Numbered from the stretch's first letter, positions 7,052 to 15,877 are shown. The stretch: 64,000 nucleotides of DNA from CAYXZQ01 sp964469935 (GCA_964469935.1 CAYXZQ010000001.1:1-64000); one strand, 5' to 3'. Translations and numbers: made by a program. The notes: generated by a model from the letters alone, not told the origin.

Positions 7052-8500
7052 ATGAGATACACTATCCTTGACTGCTACACTGACGAGGCAGCAGGCCTCG
7101 GGGTCCCGCCATACGTAGGCACATACCCCCGGTACATTGCCGGCGAGCTGCTGTCCAAGGGGCACAGCGTCGAATACATAACGATAGACGACCTCAGGCT
7201 ATGGAAGGTCTACGACGGCAGGATAAAGCAAGGCATGAAGACCAACATCAGGGCCTACAACCTGACAAGGGACGACTGCAGCAGTGTCATCGAAAAGACA
7301 GACATCCTTGTAGTGATCTGCGGGGTGCACGTGCCAGGGAAATACCTCTCCGCCCTTCCCGGGACGCTCTACGAGGTCTCGAGGCTGATAAAGGAGCTGA
7401 AATGCAAGAAGATCCTTGCCGGGCCTGCTGCGACAGGTTTCGGCACAAGGCTTGAAGGCGGGAAAAAGGCAGAGAAGCAGCTGCCGGGCGTGTTCGACGA
7501 GGTATTCAGGCCTGATGATGATTATGGCAGGATTTCCGGATACGCTGTGAGAGGGGCGGAGATCATCCGGCAGATACCCTATCCAGTAGTTGCCGAGCTC
7601 GAGACTTCCAGAGGTTGCTGCAGGGGGGTCGCATGCAGCTTCTGCACAGAGCCTCTCAAGCACAACTTCGAGTTCAGGAGAATAGACGACATCGTCGCAG
7701 AGGCAGAGGCCCTTGCAAAGGAAGGAGCTGTTCATTTCAGGCTTGGGAAGCAGTCAGACTTCTTCTCATGGAAGCCAGCAGAGATAGAGGAGATGCTGTC
7801 CAGAGTCAGGAGGATTAAGGAGTTGAAGACCTTGCACATCGACAACATCGACCCTGTGAATGTCACAGAGGAGAAAGCCAGGCTGGTCGTCAGGTACTGC
7901 ACAGAGGGCAACATCGCTGCACTGGGAATCGAGTCATTCGACCCTGTTGTCGTGAAGGAGAACAAGCTGAACTCGAACCCTCAGACGAGCCTGAGGGCAA
8001 TCCGTATCATAAATGAGATCGGAAAAGATAGGGGACCTAATGGCATGCCCAGATTCCTCCCTGGCATAAACATCCTGTTCGGACTTAAGGGAGAGACCAA
8101 GAAGACGCACGAGGAGAACATGAGCCGCATGAAAATGCTCCTTGACGAAGGGCTTCTTGTTCGCAGGATAAATGTCAGGCAGGTGGCCATATTCCCGGGC
8201 ACGCAGCTGTATGAGGAGTGTGGCGACAAGTTCATCAAGAAGAACAAGAGGCATTACTGGAGATGGAGGAACCAGATACGGCAGGAGATAGACAATCCGA
8301 TGCTGAGGAAGCTTGTGCCTGTGGGGCATGTCCTCAGGGGGGTAAGGATGGAGATATACGACGGCAACACCACGTTCGGCAGGCAGTTCGGGACATACCC
8401 ACTCATAGTTGGCGTGAAAGAGAGGCTTGAGCTCGGCAAGACCTATGATGTCAGGGTCACAGGGCACATGCTGAGAAGCATCACCGGCGAAGTACTTTAG
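7052..8500 (+). CDS. Radical SAM protein with C-terminal TRAM-like domain
   Basis: This 482-residue protein has an N-terminal Rossmann-like region that resembles a B12-binding fold but lacks an obvious cobalamin DxHxxG. The radical SAM core starts at ETSRGCC, with cysteines at 189, 190, 195 and 198. The last 70 residues, rich in beta strands (VGVKERLELGKTYDVRVTG), look like the TRAM RNA-binding module of MiaB-like enzymes. This layout corresponds to an uncharacterised archaeal Fe-S oxidoreductase family (COG1031-like). RNA modification is plausible but unproven. A TATA-like TTTTATATCC lies about 30 bases before the start. Confidence 0.82.
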   Translation: MRYTILDCYTDEAAGLGVPPYVGTYPRYIAGELLSKGHSVEYITIDDLRLWKVYDGRIKQGMKTNIRAYNLTRDDCSSVIEKTDILVVICGVHVPGKYLSALPGTLYEVSRLIKELKCKKILAGPAATGFGTRLEGGKKAEKQLPGVFDEVFRPDDDYGRISGYAVRGAEIIRQIPYPVVAELETSRGCCRGVACSFCTEPLKHNFEFRRIDDIVAEAEALAKEGAVHFRLGKQSDFFSWKPAEIEEMLSRVRRIKELKTLHIDNIDPVNVTEEKARLVVRYCTEGNIAALGIESFDPVVVKENKLNSNPQTSLRAIRIINEIGKDRGPNGMPRFLPGINILFGLKGETKKTHEENMSRMKMLLDEGLLVRRINVRQVAIFPGTQLYEECGDKFIKKNKRHYWRWRNQIRQEIDNPMLRKLVPVGHVLRGVRMEIYDGNTTFGRQFGTYPLIVGVKERLELGKTYDVRVTGHMLRSITGEVL

Positions 8501-8539
8501 GGAAATATTTATAACTAAATAGTGAAAACTTTAATTAAA

Positions 8540-9007
8540 ATGAGTGAATTATGGGTCGGAGACTTCCTGAAGCACCCTTTGGGATTCAGGGATATCAAGG
8601 AAGGGTACAAGGCAAATCTTCATCCTTCTGCAAAGGGATTCCTGCCGAATATTGACAGGTCTAACAAATGGAAACTGATAAGCAGGTACACGAGCTTCTG
8701 GCCGAATCCTGACAACATCCTTCTTGAGAGGCTGATGACACGGTATGAAGAGATATATCTTGAGACACTGGAGTTCTATAAGGACAGCAGCAAAATCGAG
8801 GCTACATTCAAGCCCGAAGAACCCTTCTTCACCCTGAAGATCCAGAGCAGGGACAGGGAGCTCGAGGGAAGAATCAGGGATAACTTGGATAAGGTCTCCG
8901 GACGCAAGGCATTGATGTACGTCTACGAGGCATTCCACAGGCACGTATCAGGGGACGGGCCTTCGATTGCCTACAGCAAGTACAACAAGCAAAAGCTTTA
9001 TAAATAA
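8540..9007 (+). CDS. Hypothetical protein (155 aa)
   Basis: This is a soluble alpha/beta protein without a recognised family. It has an aromatic-rich N-terminal half (SELWVGDFLKHPLGF, RYTSFWPNP) and a strongly charged C-terminal half (QSRDRELEGRIRDNLDK). The ATG at 8540 is preferred over an upstream in-frame GTG at 8522 because an AT-rich TATA element (ATATTTATAA) lies near 8504-8513. The gene ends 21 bases before the tRNA-Asn gene. Confidence 0.65.
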   Translation: MSELWVGDFLKHPLGFRDIKEGYKANLHPSAKGFLPNIDRSNKWKLISRYTSFWPNPDNILLERLMTRYEEIYLETLEFYKDSSKIEATFKPEEPFFTLKIQSRDRELEGRIRDNLDKVSGRKALMYVYEAFHRHVSGDGPSIAYSKYNKQKLYK

Positions 9008-9028
9008 TTTTCTTGTCCGAGGGGCTAT

Positions 9029-9144
9029 GCCTCTGTAGCTTAGTAGGTAGAGCGTGCGGCTGTTAGGTCACATCGGTCGTCATAAAGCGACTCCCTTGTG
9101 ACTCTGAAACCGCAAGGTCACCAGTTCGAGTCTGGTCAGAGGCG
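9029..9144 (+). tRNA. tRNA-Asn (GTT) with a 43-base intron
   Basis: The acceptor arms GCCTCTG and CAGAGGC pair fully, with discriminator G at 9144. The anticodon stem TGCGG/CCGCA (9055-9059 and 9110-9114) encloses CT-GTT-A, giving anticodon GTT at 9062-9064. The T-arm ACCAG-TTCGAGT-CTGGT is perfect. An intron of 43 bases (9066-9108) sits at the canonical 37/38 site. It contains complementary GTCACA and TGTGAC segments and an inner GTCG/CGAC pair, as expected for a substrate of the archaeal splicing endonuclease. Confidence 0.92.
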
Positions 9145-9147
9145 TAC

Positions 9148-9240
9148 GGGCCCGTTGCTTAGCCTGGCTAGAGCGCACGACTGATATCCGGTTTCAGGAA
9201 AGAAATCGTGAGGTCCGGAGTTCAAATCTCCGCGGGCCCA
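9148..9240 (+). tRNA. tRNA-Ile (GAT) with an 18-base intron
   Basis: The acceptor arms GGGCCCG and CGGGCCC pair fully, with discriminator A at 9240. The anticodon stem CACGA/TCGTG (9176-9180 and 9206-9210) encloses CT-GAT-A, so the anticodon is GAT. The T-arm is CGGAG-TTCAAAT-CTCCG. An 18-base intron (9187-9204) lies between positions 37 and 38. The gene follows tRNA-Asn after three bases, so both are probably cut from one transcript. A T-rich run directly after it could terminate transcription. Confidence 0.92.
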
Positions 9241-9300
9241 CTTTTTTAATTTAGGTCCCTTGAGATTTGAACATCCGCGGAAAACAAAGTTAGCAAATCA

Positions 9301-9368
9301 AACTTTAATTCGCAAAGCGAATTAAGTTTTCCTTGACCTCTCGTTGGCCCCTGGCCAACTTCAAGGAA
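9301..9368. ncRNA. Two strong adjacent hairpins; candidate structured RNA or terminator
   Basis: The gene-free stretch 9241-9419 contains two near-perfect inverted repeats. At 9301-9328, AACTTTAATTCGC and GCGAATTAAGTT pair around an AAA loop with one bulged T. At 9329-9368, TTCCTTGA/TCAAGGAA encloses GTTGGCC/GGCCAAC with a three-base loop. Together they would form a compact two-stem structure immediately after two tRNA genes and before the convergent CBS gene. It may terminate both transcripts or be an independent RNA. No known RNA family was recognised, and the strand is undetermined. Confidence 0.45.
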
Positions 9369-9419
9369 TATGTGCGGGCGCATCACTTAATTCTGAAATC
9401 ATAAAAAAGAACAAGCCAG

Positions 9420-9809
9420 TCACTCGCCGAGCTTCGAGAATGCATGGATCAGGTCTGTCGACGAGATGATTCCCACTACCTTGTCTCCGTCAGTGACAGG
9501 GAGCCTCTTTATCCCGTGATGCTTCATGAGCCTGCTTGCCTCGTATATGCTCTTCCCCTTGTCAATTGTGACCAGATGCTTTGTCATGATGTCGGCAAGG
9601 GTTATGAGCTTCGAGCTTACGCCGGAAGCAACGACCTTCCTCACTATGTCCGTCTCAGTCACAATGCCGACAGGCTTGCCTGCTTCCATGACGACCAGGC
9701 TCCCTATGTCCTTGTCGAGCATGTGGTTTGCAGCCTTCATGACATTCTGGCCTGACTCAGCGAGAATCACCTTCTTTTTCATGATTTTTCCAATTGTGTC
9801 TTCTGCCAT
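9420..9809 (-). CDS. Two-CBS-domain protein
   Basis: This 129-residue protein consists of just two CBS repeats: residues ~1-60 (IGKIMKKKVI, GSLVVMEAGKPVGIVTETDIVRKV) and ~65-126 (LADIMTKHLVTI, IKRLPVTDGDKVVGIISSTDL). Paired CBS domains bind adenosine nucleotides such as AMP, ATP or SAM and usually act as regulatory sensors. There is no attached catalytic domain and no adjacent partner that reveals the target. The promoter is probably the AT-rich stretch near 9835-9850. Confidence 0.9.
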   Translation of the reverse strand: MAEDTIGKIMKKKVILAESGQNVMKAANHMLDKDIGSLVVMEAGKPVGIVTETDIVRKVVASGVSSKLITLADIMTKHLVTIDKGKSIYEASRLMKHHGIKRLPVTDGDKVVGIISSTDLIHAFSKLGE

Positions 9810-9960
9810 ATACGACTTCTCATTGAACTTGTATTTTATATATTTTACTGAACCTTAACAGATATATTATAGATTACAGATGTTCCATTAATGTCACTAC
9901 TTTATTATAGTTACATAATCAAAACATTTATATACCAGTTGTCACACAGACAATGATAAG

Positions 9961-10605
9961 ATGGGGCTTGACGCATTGATCGTGATGGGCGGGGGGGTAT
10001 ACCCTGACGGGAGATTGCCGGACATTGCCAAGGATAGGGTTGAGAAAGCCCTCGAGCTGCAGGATGAGGTCGAGGCGATAATAATGACCGGCGCATACAG
10101 CTATCTTCTTGACAATCCTCCTGCAAAGACAGAGGCCAGGGCAGGGGCTGACTATGCGCTGTCGAAAGGTGCTGAACCAGATAAGATAATCGTAGAAGAG
10201 GACTCGTTTGACACAATCTTCAACCTGTACAATGTCCATGAAAAGATATTGAAATGCAAACCATGGAAGAGGATAGGCATTATAACAGGAGACTTCCATA
10301 TCCAGAGGACCATGGCGACTGCAGACATATTGTTCGGGGAAGAGTATGAACTCGAGGCGATACCTGTAAGGACAAGGGATGATTTTGACCAGGCTGAGCT
10401 CAGGAGGCGCAACCGCCAGGAAAAGGCATTCTCTCTCGCTTACAGGGCTGCAAAACCCCTGGTGAGTAAGATTGCAGAGAGGGAGAGGATCTTCAAGAAG
10501 GTCGTCGGATACCTGCATCCAGCATACAACGAGAACTCCCCTTTTCCAATAAGACAGCTTGTATCATATGCAAAGAGGCATCCCCAGGGGACGATGTTCC
10601 TCTGA
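9961..10605 (+). CDS. DUF218 / YdcF-like family protein
   Basis: This 214-residue soluble protein has the DUF218 pattern: LIVMGGGVYPDG near the N-terminus, IIMTGAYS near residue 41, EARAGADYAL, the conserved EEDSFDTIFNLYNV segment near residue 80 and IGIITGDFHIQRT near residue 103. DUF218 proteins have a Rossmann-like fold; Escherichia coli YdcF binds SAM, but the reaction is unknown. Unlike many bacterial members it has no membrane anchor. A TATA-like TTTATATACC precedes it near 9928-9938. Confidence 0.8.
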   Translation: MGLDALIVMGGGVYPDGRLPDIAKDRVEKALELQDEVEAIIMTGAYSYLLDNPPAKTEARAGADYALSKGAEPDKIIVEEDSFDTIFNLYNVHEKILKCKPWKRIGIITGDFHIQRTMATADILFGEEYELEAIPVRTRDDFDQAELRRRNRQEKAFSLAYRAAKPLVSKIAERERIFKKVVGYLHPAYNENSPFPIRQLVSYAKRHPQGTMFL

Positions 10606-10662
10606 ATCCCTCAATTCATCCGGGAATTAAAGAAAAATTATTTAATATTCACTTCATGAACC

Positions 10663-11151
10663 ATGACCATGGAGCGTATCGCAGACAGGTTCAAGAAGTT
10701 CCTTCTCAAGCTGTTCATGCTGGAGACGCCCAGCTTCAGCAGGATTGTCGTCAAGAAGGGTGTGATGGAAGACATTATCCAGTTCGCAAGGAACAAGCAT
10801 CCCGAGGAGTTCATTGCAATCCTAGAGGGCAATGTAAAGGATGATGTCCTTACAATCACCGGACTCTACTACCAGTCATTCAAGTCTTCTGAGAGGACTG
10901 CTGTGATGGATACATTCCTCCCCCCTGCCACCAGGGGTATAGGCTCTGTTCACAGTCACCCTTCATCGAATGTCCGGCCTTCGAGGGCCGACCTCAGGTT
11001 CTTTTCAAAGAAGGGGATTGTTCACTTCATCATAGGCTACCCGTACACTGAGAACAGCATGGCTGCCTATGACCTGGACGGGAACAGGCTCCATTTTGAC
11101 ATCGGCGACCAGCATACAATCTACAGGAGCTCTTTTTCGCTTGAGCCTTAA
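10663..11151 (+). CDS. JAMM/MPN metalloprotease-like protein
   Basis: This 162-residue protein carries a complete JAMM zinc motif: Glu48 or Glu49 in PEEFIAIL, then H97-S-H99-P, seven residues, S107 and D110 (HxHx7SxxD). JAMM proteins cleave isopeptide or peptide bonds, typically removing ubiquitin-like modifiers or processing SAMP-like proteins in archaea. No ubiquitin-like gene lies next to it, so the substrate is unknown. A second ATG two codons downstream is an equally possible start. It is preceded by an AT-rich TTATTTAATA element near 10637-10647. Confidence 0.87.
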   Translation: MTMERIADRFKKFLLKLFMLETPSFSRIVVKKGVMEDIIQFARNKHPEEFIAILEGNVKDDVLTITGLYYQSFKSSERTAVMDTFLPPATRGIGSVHSHPSSNVRPSRADLRFFSKKGIVHFIIGYPYTENSMAAYDLDGNRLHFDIGDQHTIYRSSFSLEP

Positions 11152-11189
11152 AGACAAACTTTATTAACCCCTCCCAGATATTGTGGGAA

Positions 11190-12782
11190 ATGTCCAGATT
11201 CGCCGACCCAAAATACAGGTGGCTGGCCCTGTTCATCATTGCGCTCGGGCTTGCCATAGTCATCATAGACAACACAGTCCTCAATGTCTCTGTCCCGTAC
11301 ATAATCAGGGACCTCCACACTGACATAAGCTCGATAGAATGGGTAATCTCCGGCTATGCGCTCACCATCGCGACCATCCTGATAACAGTAGGCAGGATAG
11401 GCGACATCTGGGGCAGGAAGAGGCTATTTCGCCTGGGCATCGTCATATTCGCCGTCGGCTCTCTCATCGGCTCTTTCGCAGGCAATGCGACGACTCTCAT
11501 CATAGGACGCTCAATCATCCAGGCCATCGGGGCTGCCATGGCTCTGACCAGCGCGCTTGCGCTTGTGGCGACGAATTTCCATGGCAGCGAAAGGGCGCTC
11601 GCCTTCGGAATATGGGGATCAGTCGCAGGGGCGAGCGCAAGCATAGGCCCTCTTCTCGGCGGTTATCTGACAACATATGCATCCTGGCGCTGGTCGCTGA
11701 GGATCAATGTCTTTGTCGGAATCCTCGCCCTCCTCGGCTCTGTCTTCATCATCGAGTCAAAAGGCGAGGGCTCGCGAAAGTTCGACATCCCAGGAACATT
11801 CCTCTCAGGAGCAGCACTTTTCACCCTGGTCTTCGGGATAATAGAAGGGAACAATTTCGGATGGCTAAAGGCGAGCACGGCAACAATATTCGGAGCCGCA
11901 TGGCCGTTTACCATCTCTGTCGTGCCGTTCATCTTCATCATCTCAGTGATATTCTTCTTTCTGTTCATAAAAAGGGAGCTTGCGCTTGAGAAGACGGACA
12001 GGCACCCCCTCTTTAGGATGAGCATGTTCAGGAACAGGGATTTCACCTTCGGCCTTCTTACGCTTTCGATACTTGCGTTCAGCCTGTTCGGAGTATTCTT
12101 CCTGCTTCCGATATATCTTGAGAATGTCCTCGGACTCGATGCCCTTGGAGCGGGGATAGCCCTTCTTGCATCCTCTGCAAGCACGTTCATCTTCGGCACA
12201 CTTTCAGGCTATCTCGCGTCGAGGACTAGGCCGAGATATTTCGTGATTGCCGGGATGACTGCAATCGCCCTCGGAGTGCTTCTGCTGTATTTCCGTTTAT
12301 CTACAACAGCAACCGCCCTGACAATCGCCCCTGCACTGATATGCTTCGGCATAGGAATCGGCATGGGCTCTGCCCAGCTCTCCAACATAGTGCTGTCGAG
12401 CGCATCGACAAAGGTTGCTGGCGAGGCCTCGGCAGCAGCGACCACGGTCAGGCAGATAGGCGCAAGCGTAGGCGTCGCCATACTCGGTGCAGTTTTCGCA
12501 GGGGCGTTCATCGCTAACGCATCTTCGATACTCGCGTCTGACGCGAGCATAACCCCTGCAGTCAGGCAGGATTTCTTGAGCCATGTCAATGCAATCAACA
12601 TCGGCTCTGGCAACTTCGGTATGGATGTCCCGCACGAAGTCAAGAACGACATCGACAACGGGCTTGTCGACGCCGTAAAAAAGACTCTGCTTATATCCCT
12701 TGCCTTTGTCTTTGTAGGCGTAGGCGCAAGCCTTTTCATATCTGGGCCTGAGTCGGCGAGAAAGTCGGCTCTAGGTGAATAG
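11190..12782 (+). CDS. MFS drug transporter, DHA2 (14-TM) type
   Basis: This 530-residue protein has about 14 hydrophobic segments, the size and topology of DHA2 proton-coupled multidrug exporters (EmrB/QacA). Typical marks are DNTVLNVSVPYI in TM1, SSIEWVISGYALT in TM2, GRIGDIWGRKR (motif A, loop 2-3) near residue 70 and GIWGSVAGASASIGPLLGG in TM5. Substrates cannot be inferred. ATG 11190 is preferred over an upstream in-frame TTG at 11181. No regulator lies next to it. Confidence 0.9.
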   Translation: MSRFADPKYRWLALFIIALGLAIVIIDNTVLNVSVPYIIRDLHTDISSIEWVISGYALTIATILITVGRIGDIWGRKRLFRLGIVIFAVGSLIGSFAGNATTLIIGRSIIQAIGAAMALTSALALVATNFHGSERALAFGIWGSVAGASASIGPLLGGYLTTYASWRWSLRINVFVGILALLGSVFIIESKGEGSRKFDIPGTFLSGAALFTLVFGIIEGNNFGWLKASTATIFGAAWPFTISVVPFIFIISVIFFFLFIKRELALEKTDRHPLFRMSMFRNRDFTFGLLTLSILAFSLFGVFFLLPIYLENVLGLDALGAGIALLASSASTFIFGTLSGYLASRTRPRYFVIAGMTAIALGVLLLYFRLSTTATALTIAPALICFGIGIGMGSAQLSNIVLSSASTKVAGEASAAATTVRQIGASVGVAILGAVFAGAFIANASSILASDASITPAVRQDFLSHVNAINIGSGNFGMDVPHEVKNDIDNGLVDAVKKTLLISLAFVFVGVGASLFISGPESARKSALGE

Positions 12783-12857
12783 TAGGCACGGAAAAATAAC
12801 AAAACAAATAAATATGATGTGTAAAACCAGCTATATCCTATCAGGTGAGCGAGTAAG

Positions 12858-13922
12858 ATGGAAACTCTGAGATACAAGACCAAGAACGGAATAAGGGGAG
12901 TCCAGAGATGGGTGATACCCTATTTCAAGTCCAGGGTGCTCAAGAACAGGTTCAGGCCCATGCTCTCTTACCTGTATACAGAATACAAGTGCAACATAGA
13001 CTGCCACTACTGCTTCCAGCATGACGAGAAAAGGCCGGGAATGACTCTTGAGACTGCAAAACAGTCCATCGACTGGCTCCACAGCGTGGGCTGCAGGGTT
13101 CTTGCGCTCATGGGCGGAGAGCCTCTCATGAGGCCTGATTTCATACTCGACGTCACGAGGTACGGGGCAAAGAGGGGATTTTTCGTATATCTCCCGACAA
13201 ACGGCTATCTCCTGACTGAAAAATTCATAGACGAGGCAGGAAAGGCAGGCATTGCTGCATTCAACATAGCTGTGGACGTGTTCAAGCCGAAGGAAGGGCT
13301 TCCGAAGGCCTTCACTGTCATCAAGCCCAAGCTGGAATACCTCGTAAAGAAGCAGAAGAAGTACGGCTACATCATATTCTTCAACATTAACATCACTAGC
13401 CAGAACATGGACGACGTGAAGGAGCTCACAGAGATCGCCAGGAAGTACAGGATAGGAACAGATTATCATGTGGCAGAGCAGCCCCTCCATGACCATGAGC
13501 ATTTTGAGCACAAGGACTACAAGTACGCGTTCAAAGGAAATGACTTCGAGAAGTTCGACAAGCTCATAGACTGGCTTGTCGAGAAGCAGAACAAGGGTTA
13601 TCCAATGGTCAATTCCAACAGGCATCTCAAGGAGATGAAAGGCTTCATCAGAGGGAAGCACAACCACGAATGGGACTGCAGGGCGGGGCACAACGGGAGC
13701 TTTATACGCCCTGACGGCAAGCTGTCGCCCTGCTTCGAGATGTTCGATTCACCTATTGACTGGGGGACGATATGGAACCCGAAGTTTTCAAAGAAGAAGC
13801 TGACGGAGATGAAGAAAGAGTGCAGGAAGCACTGCCTCTCCACCTGCTATCAGACAATGGCCAGCTATTATGATCTCAGGAACATCACTGAATGGGTCAA
13901 GAAGCACACCCTGGTAGGTTGA
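12858..13922 (+). CDS. Radical SAM protein with SPASM-like C-terminus
   Basis: This 354-residue protein has a canonical CxxxCxxC cluster motif (CNIDCHYC near residues 44-51) and GGEP near residue 89, then a TIM-barrel core. The C-terminal region has spaced cysteines around DGKLSPCFEMF and ECRKHCLSTC, like the auxiliary-cluster SPASM or Twitch domains of peptide- and tRNA-modifying radical SAM enzymes. No precursor peptide gene is apparent next door, so the substrate is unknown. A TATA-like AATAAATATGAT lies about 40 bases upstream. Confidence 0.85.
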   Translation: METLRYKTKNGIRGVQRWVIPYFKSRVLKNRFRPMLSYLYTEYKCNIDCHYCFQHDEKRPGMTLETAKQSIDWLHSVGCRVLALMGGEPLMRPDFILDVTRYGAKRGFFVYLPTNGYLLTEKFIDEAGKAGIAAFNIAVDVFKPKEGLPKAFTVIKPKLEYLVKKQKKYGYIIFFNINITSQNMDDVKELTEIARKYRIGTDYHVAEQPLHDHEHFEHKDYKYAFKGNDFEKFDKLIDWLVEKQNKGYPMVNSNRHLKEMKGFIRGKHNHEWDCRAGHNGSFIRPDGKLSPCFEMFDSPIDWGTIWNPKFSKKKLTEMKKECRKHCLSTCYQTMASYYDLRNITEWVKKHTLVG

Positions 13923-13993
13923 ACAGGCAAATTCCGTTTATTTCTGAAAATTATTGACAAAATTTATATATCAGTATATCTTTAAATATATTA

Positions 13994-14377
13994 ATGTACT
14001 TCACTCCCAACGAAAGGAGAAAGGAACTTGCGATAAAGCTCCTTACGCTCTTGAGCCTGATAGTGGTCGTGCTGCTCGTAGGAGCTCTTGTATATCATTT
14101 CACAGAGCATTGGACTTTTCTGGAATCCCTTTACTTCGCAGCAATATCCCTGACTTCGAGGGGTTACACTGACAGGCTGCCCTCGCACTGGTATTCCATC
14201 ATTTTCAGCGTCGTATACATGCTCCTAGGAGTGAGCGTGCTCATATACTCCATCTCGACCCTCATATCTTTCTATGTGTCCTTCTACCAGGACAGGTTAA
14301 GGGCAGCTGTCAAGAAGCTCGGAAAGAAGAAGAGGCCGCGGAAGTGGGTAGTCCTCACTCCGAAAAAATCTGGCTGA
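13994..14377 (+). CDS. Two-TM pore-loop (ion-channel-like) protein with altered filter
   Basis: This 127-residue protein has the layout of a minimal potassium-channel subunit: TM1 (~14-34), a pore-helix-like segment (~43-53), a filter-like loop T54-S-R-G-Y-T-D60 and TM2 (~66-95), then a basic cytoplasmic tail (KKLGKKKRPRKW). The canonical filter is TVGYGD. Here an Arg occupies the loop and Thr replaces the second Gly, so potassium selectivity is doubtful. The Ion_trans_2 fold assignment rests on layout and residual similarity. A TATA element (AATTTATATAT) is close upstream. Confidence 0.65.
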   Translation: MYFTPNERRKELAIKLLTLLSLIVVVLLVGALVYHFTEHWTFLESLYFAAISLTSRGYTDRLPSHWYSIIFSVVYMLLGVSVLIYSISTLISFYVSFYQDRLRAAVKKLGKKKRPRKWVVLTPKKSG

Positions 14378-14432
14378 AGGACCCTGCGACAACAAATTAT
14401 TTAAACTCCCGTGACAATAATATATATTCGAG

Positions 14433-15131
14433 ATGGAAGACATCATCAGGACTGTCAGAGGGGTCTTCTTGCAGCCTGGCCAGTTCTTCGAGTCAGTGGA
14501 GAGGGAGAAAAGCTATATCAGGCCGTGGCTTTACTTCAGCATAAGCTACATAATCCTCATATTTTTCAGCACTATCATAAAGATTCCCGAGATGATGAAG
14601 ATTTCAGACATGGGACCACTTTTACTGTTCATCGAGGTCTTCGGGATGTTCATAAGCATATCCTTTGCATTTGCGATCCCTTTCATCATAGCAGGACTGT
14701 CGCACCTGGGTCTTCTCATCTTCGGCGCACGAAAAGGGTTCCTCAACACGTTCAAGCCTGTGGCATATTCAGGGATGATATATGTAATATACGGCCTCAT
14801 GACAGCAGTGCTCAGCAGCATCGCCTACCTTCTCTACCCATCTGGCCTGGCTGACGCAAAATCTTCAGGACTATCCTATCTTTCCAGCGCCCCTATCCCT
14901 GCAGCTTTCCTGGGCTCCCTCGTGATAGTAGTCACCTTCGCAGGCTGGATCCATTTTATTGCTGTCGATACCATCGGTGTCGCAAGGTTCCATGGCATCT
15001 CGAAAACCAGGGCATTCTTCGGCATAATCATCGTCCCGCTGTTCATCCTCGCCATTGTCGGGCTCCTCGCAGGAGGCCTGTTCTTCATGATTAATGGAGG
15101 GATGCCGACAGGAATGGTAACTTTCCACTGA
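14433..15131 (+). CDS. Yip1-domain membrane protein
   Basis: This 232-residue protein has a short N-terminal amphipathic segment with the Yip1-family signature (LQPGQFFESVE near residue 12) and about five membrane segments. Yip1 proteins act in membrane trafficking in eukaryotes; archaeal and bacterial members are common but uncharacterised. The gene follows the pore-like gene in the same direction with its own AT-rich promoter (AATTATTTAAAC near 14394-14405). It ends 89 bases before the ATG of the first HIT gene. Confidence 0.78.
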   Translation: MEDIIRTVRGVFLQPGQFFESVEREKSYIRPWLYFSISYIILIFFSTIIKIPEMMKISDMGPLLLFIEVFGMFISISFAFAIPFIIAGLSHLGLLIFGARKGFLNTFKPVAYSGMIYVIYGLMTAVLSSIAYLLYPSGLADAKSSGLSYLSSAPIPAAFLGSLVIVVTFAGWIHFIAVDTIGVARFHGISKTRAFFGIIIVPLFILAIVGLLAGGLFFMINGGMPTGMVTFH

Positions 15132-15220
15132 ACTGACAATGAAAGGATTTTTCCATGACAGGGAACATTATAACCTATCCCTACCAAAGGCTTATAAATA
15201 ACCTGCCCCTAACAAAGCTC

Positions 15221-15877
15221 ATGGTAACAGGTGAAGAGCTGAAGTCCATGTCACCCGAGGAGGTAGCAGAGCTCCAGAAGAAAAACTGCATATTCTGCCA
15301 TATCGCCAGCGGAAAGGTCCCTGCAAAGAAAGTGTATGAGGACGAGAAGGTGCTCGCGTTCCTCGACATAAATCCGGCAGCTCCTGGCCACCTGCTTCTC
15401 ATACCAAAAGAGCACCAGGCAATCCTGCCGCAGATACCTGACGAGGACGTGGCGCACATGTTCAGGGTGTCGAAGAAGCTCTCGAACATGCTGCTTAGGT
15501 CCCTGCAGGTCAAGGGGACCAATATCTTTGTCGCGAACGGAGCTGTCGCAGGCCAGAAGGCGCCGCATTTCATGATACACATAATACCGAGGAGCGAGGG
15601 AGACGGGATCAACCTCTCCCTCCCTGAGAACGAAGCGACTGCAGGAGAGCTTGATGAGTCCCGAAACAAGATGCTGCCTAGGATAAGGCAGGTCTTCGGG
15701 ATGCCAGGCGGCGGAGAGAGCATGGAAGCTGAGCCGGCTGCGCCTGATGAAGGGGGGAAAAGAGCAGAAGAGCATCCTGCAGAAGAAAGGATTGAGACCG
15801 GGCATCAGGACGGGAACAAAGGAGAGGTTGAGAAGCTGGATTTTGACGCTCTAAAGACGCTTCTTGAGGGAAAATGA
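15221..15877 (+). CDS. HIT-domain protein lacking the catalytic middle His
   Basis: This 218-residue protein has a HIT domain at residues ~20-135 with a zinc-type Cys pair (C23, C26), LAFLDINPAAPGHLLLIPKE and the histidine-triad region PHFMIHIIPR. The triad should read HxHxH; here H116-F-M118-I-H120 lacks the middle, nucleophilic His. A charged, low-complexity tail of ~80 residues follows. ATG 15221 is chosen because a TATA box (CTTATAAATA, 15191-15200) lies inside the upstream in-frame extension. The stop overlaps the start of a second HIT gene (ATGA). Confidence 0.85.
   Translation: MVTGEELKSMSPEEVAELQKKNCIFCHIASGKVPAKKVYEDEKVLAFLDINPAAPGHLLLIPKEHQAILPQIPDEDVAHMFRVSKKLSNMLLRSLQVKGTNIFVANGAVAGQKAPHFMIHIIPRSEGDGINLSLPENEATAGELDESRNKMLPRIRQVFGMPGGGESMEAEPAAPDEGGKRAEEHPAEERIETGHQDGNKGEVEKLDFDALKTLLEGK

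Noticed and set aside
9254..9300. tRNA-like T-arm fragment on the minus strand (TTCAAATCT-like) as a possible integration scar
   Set aside because: The flanking bases do not form a T-stem and no duplicated tRNA end of useful length is present.
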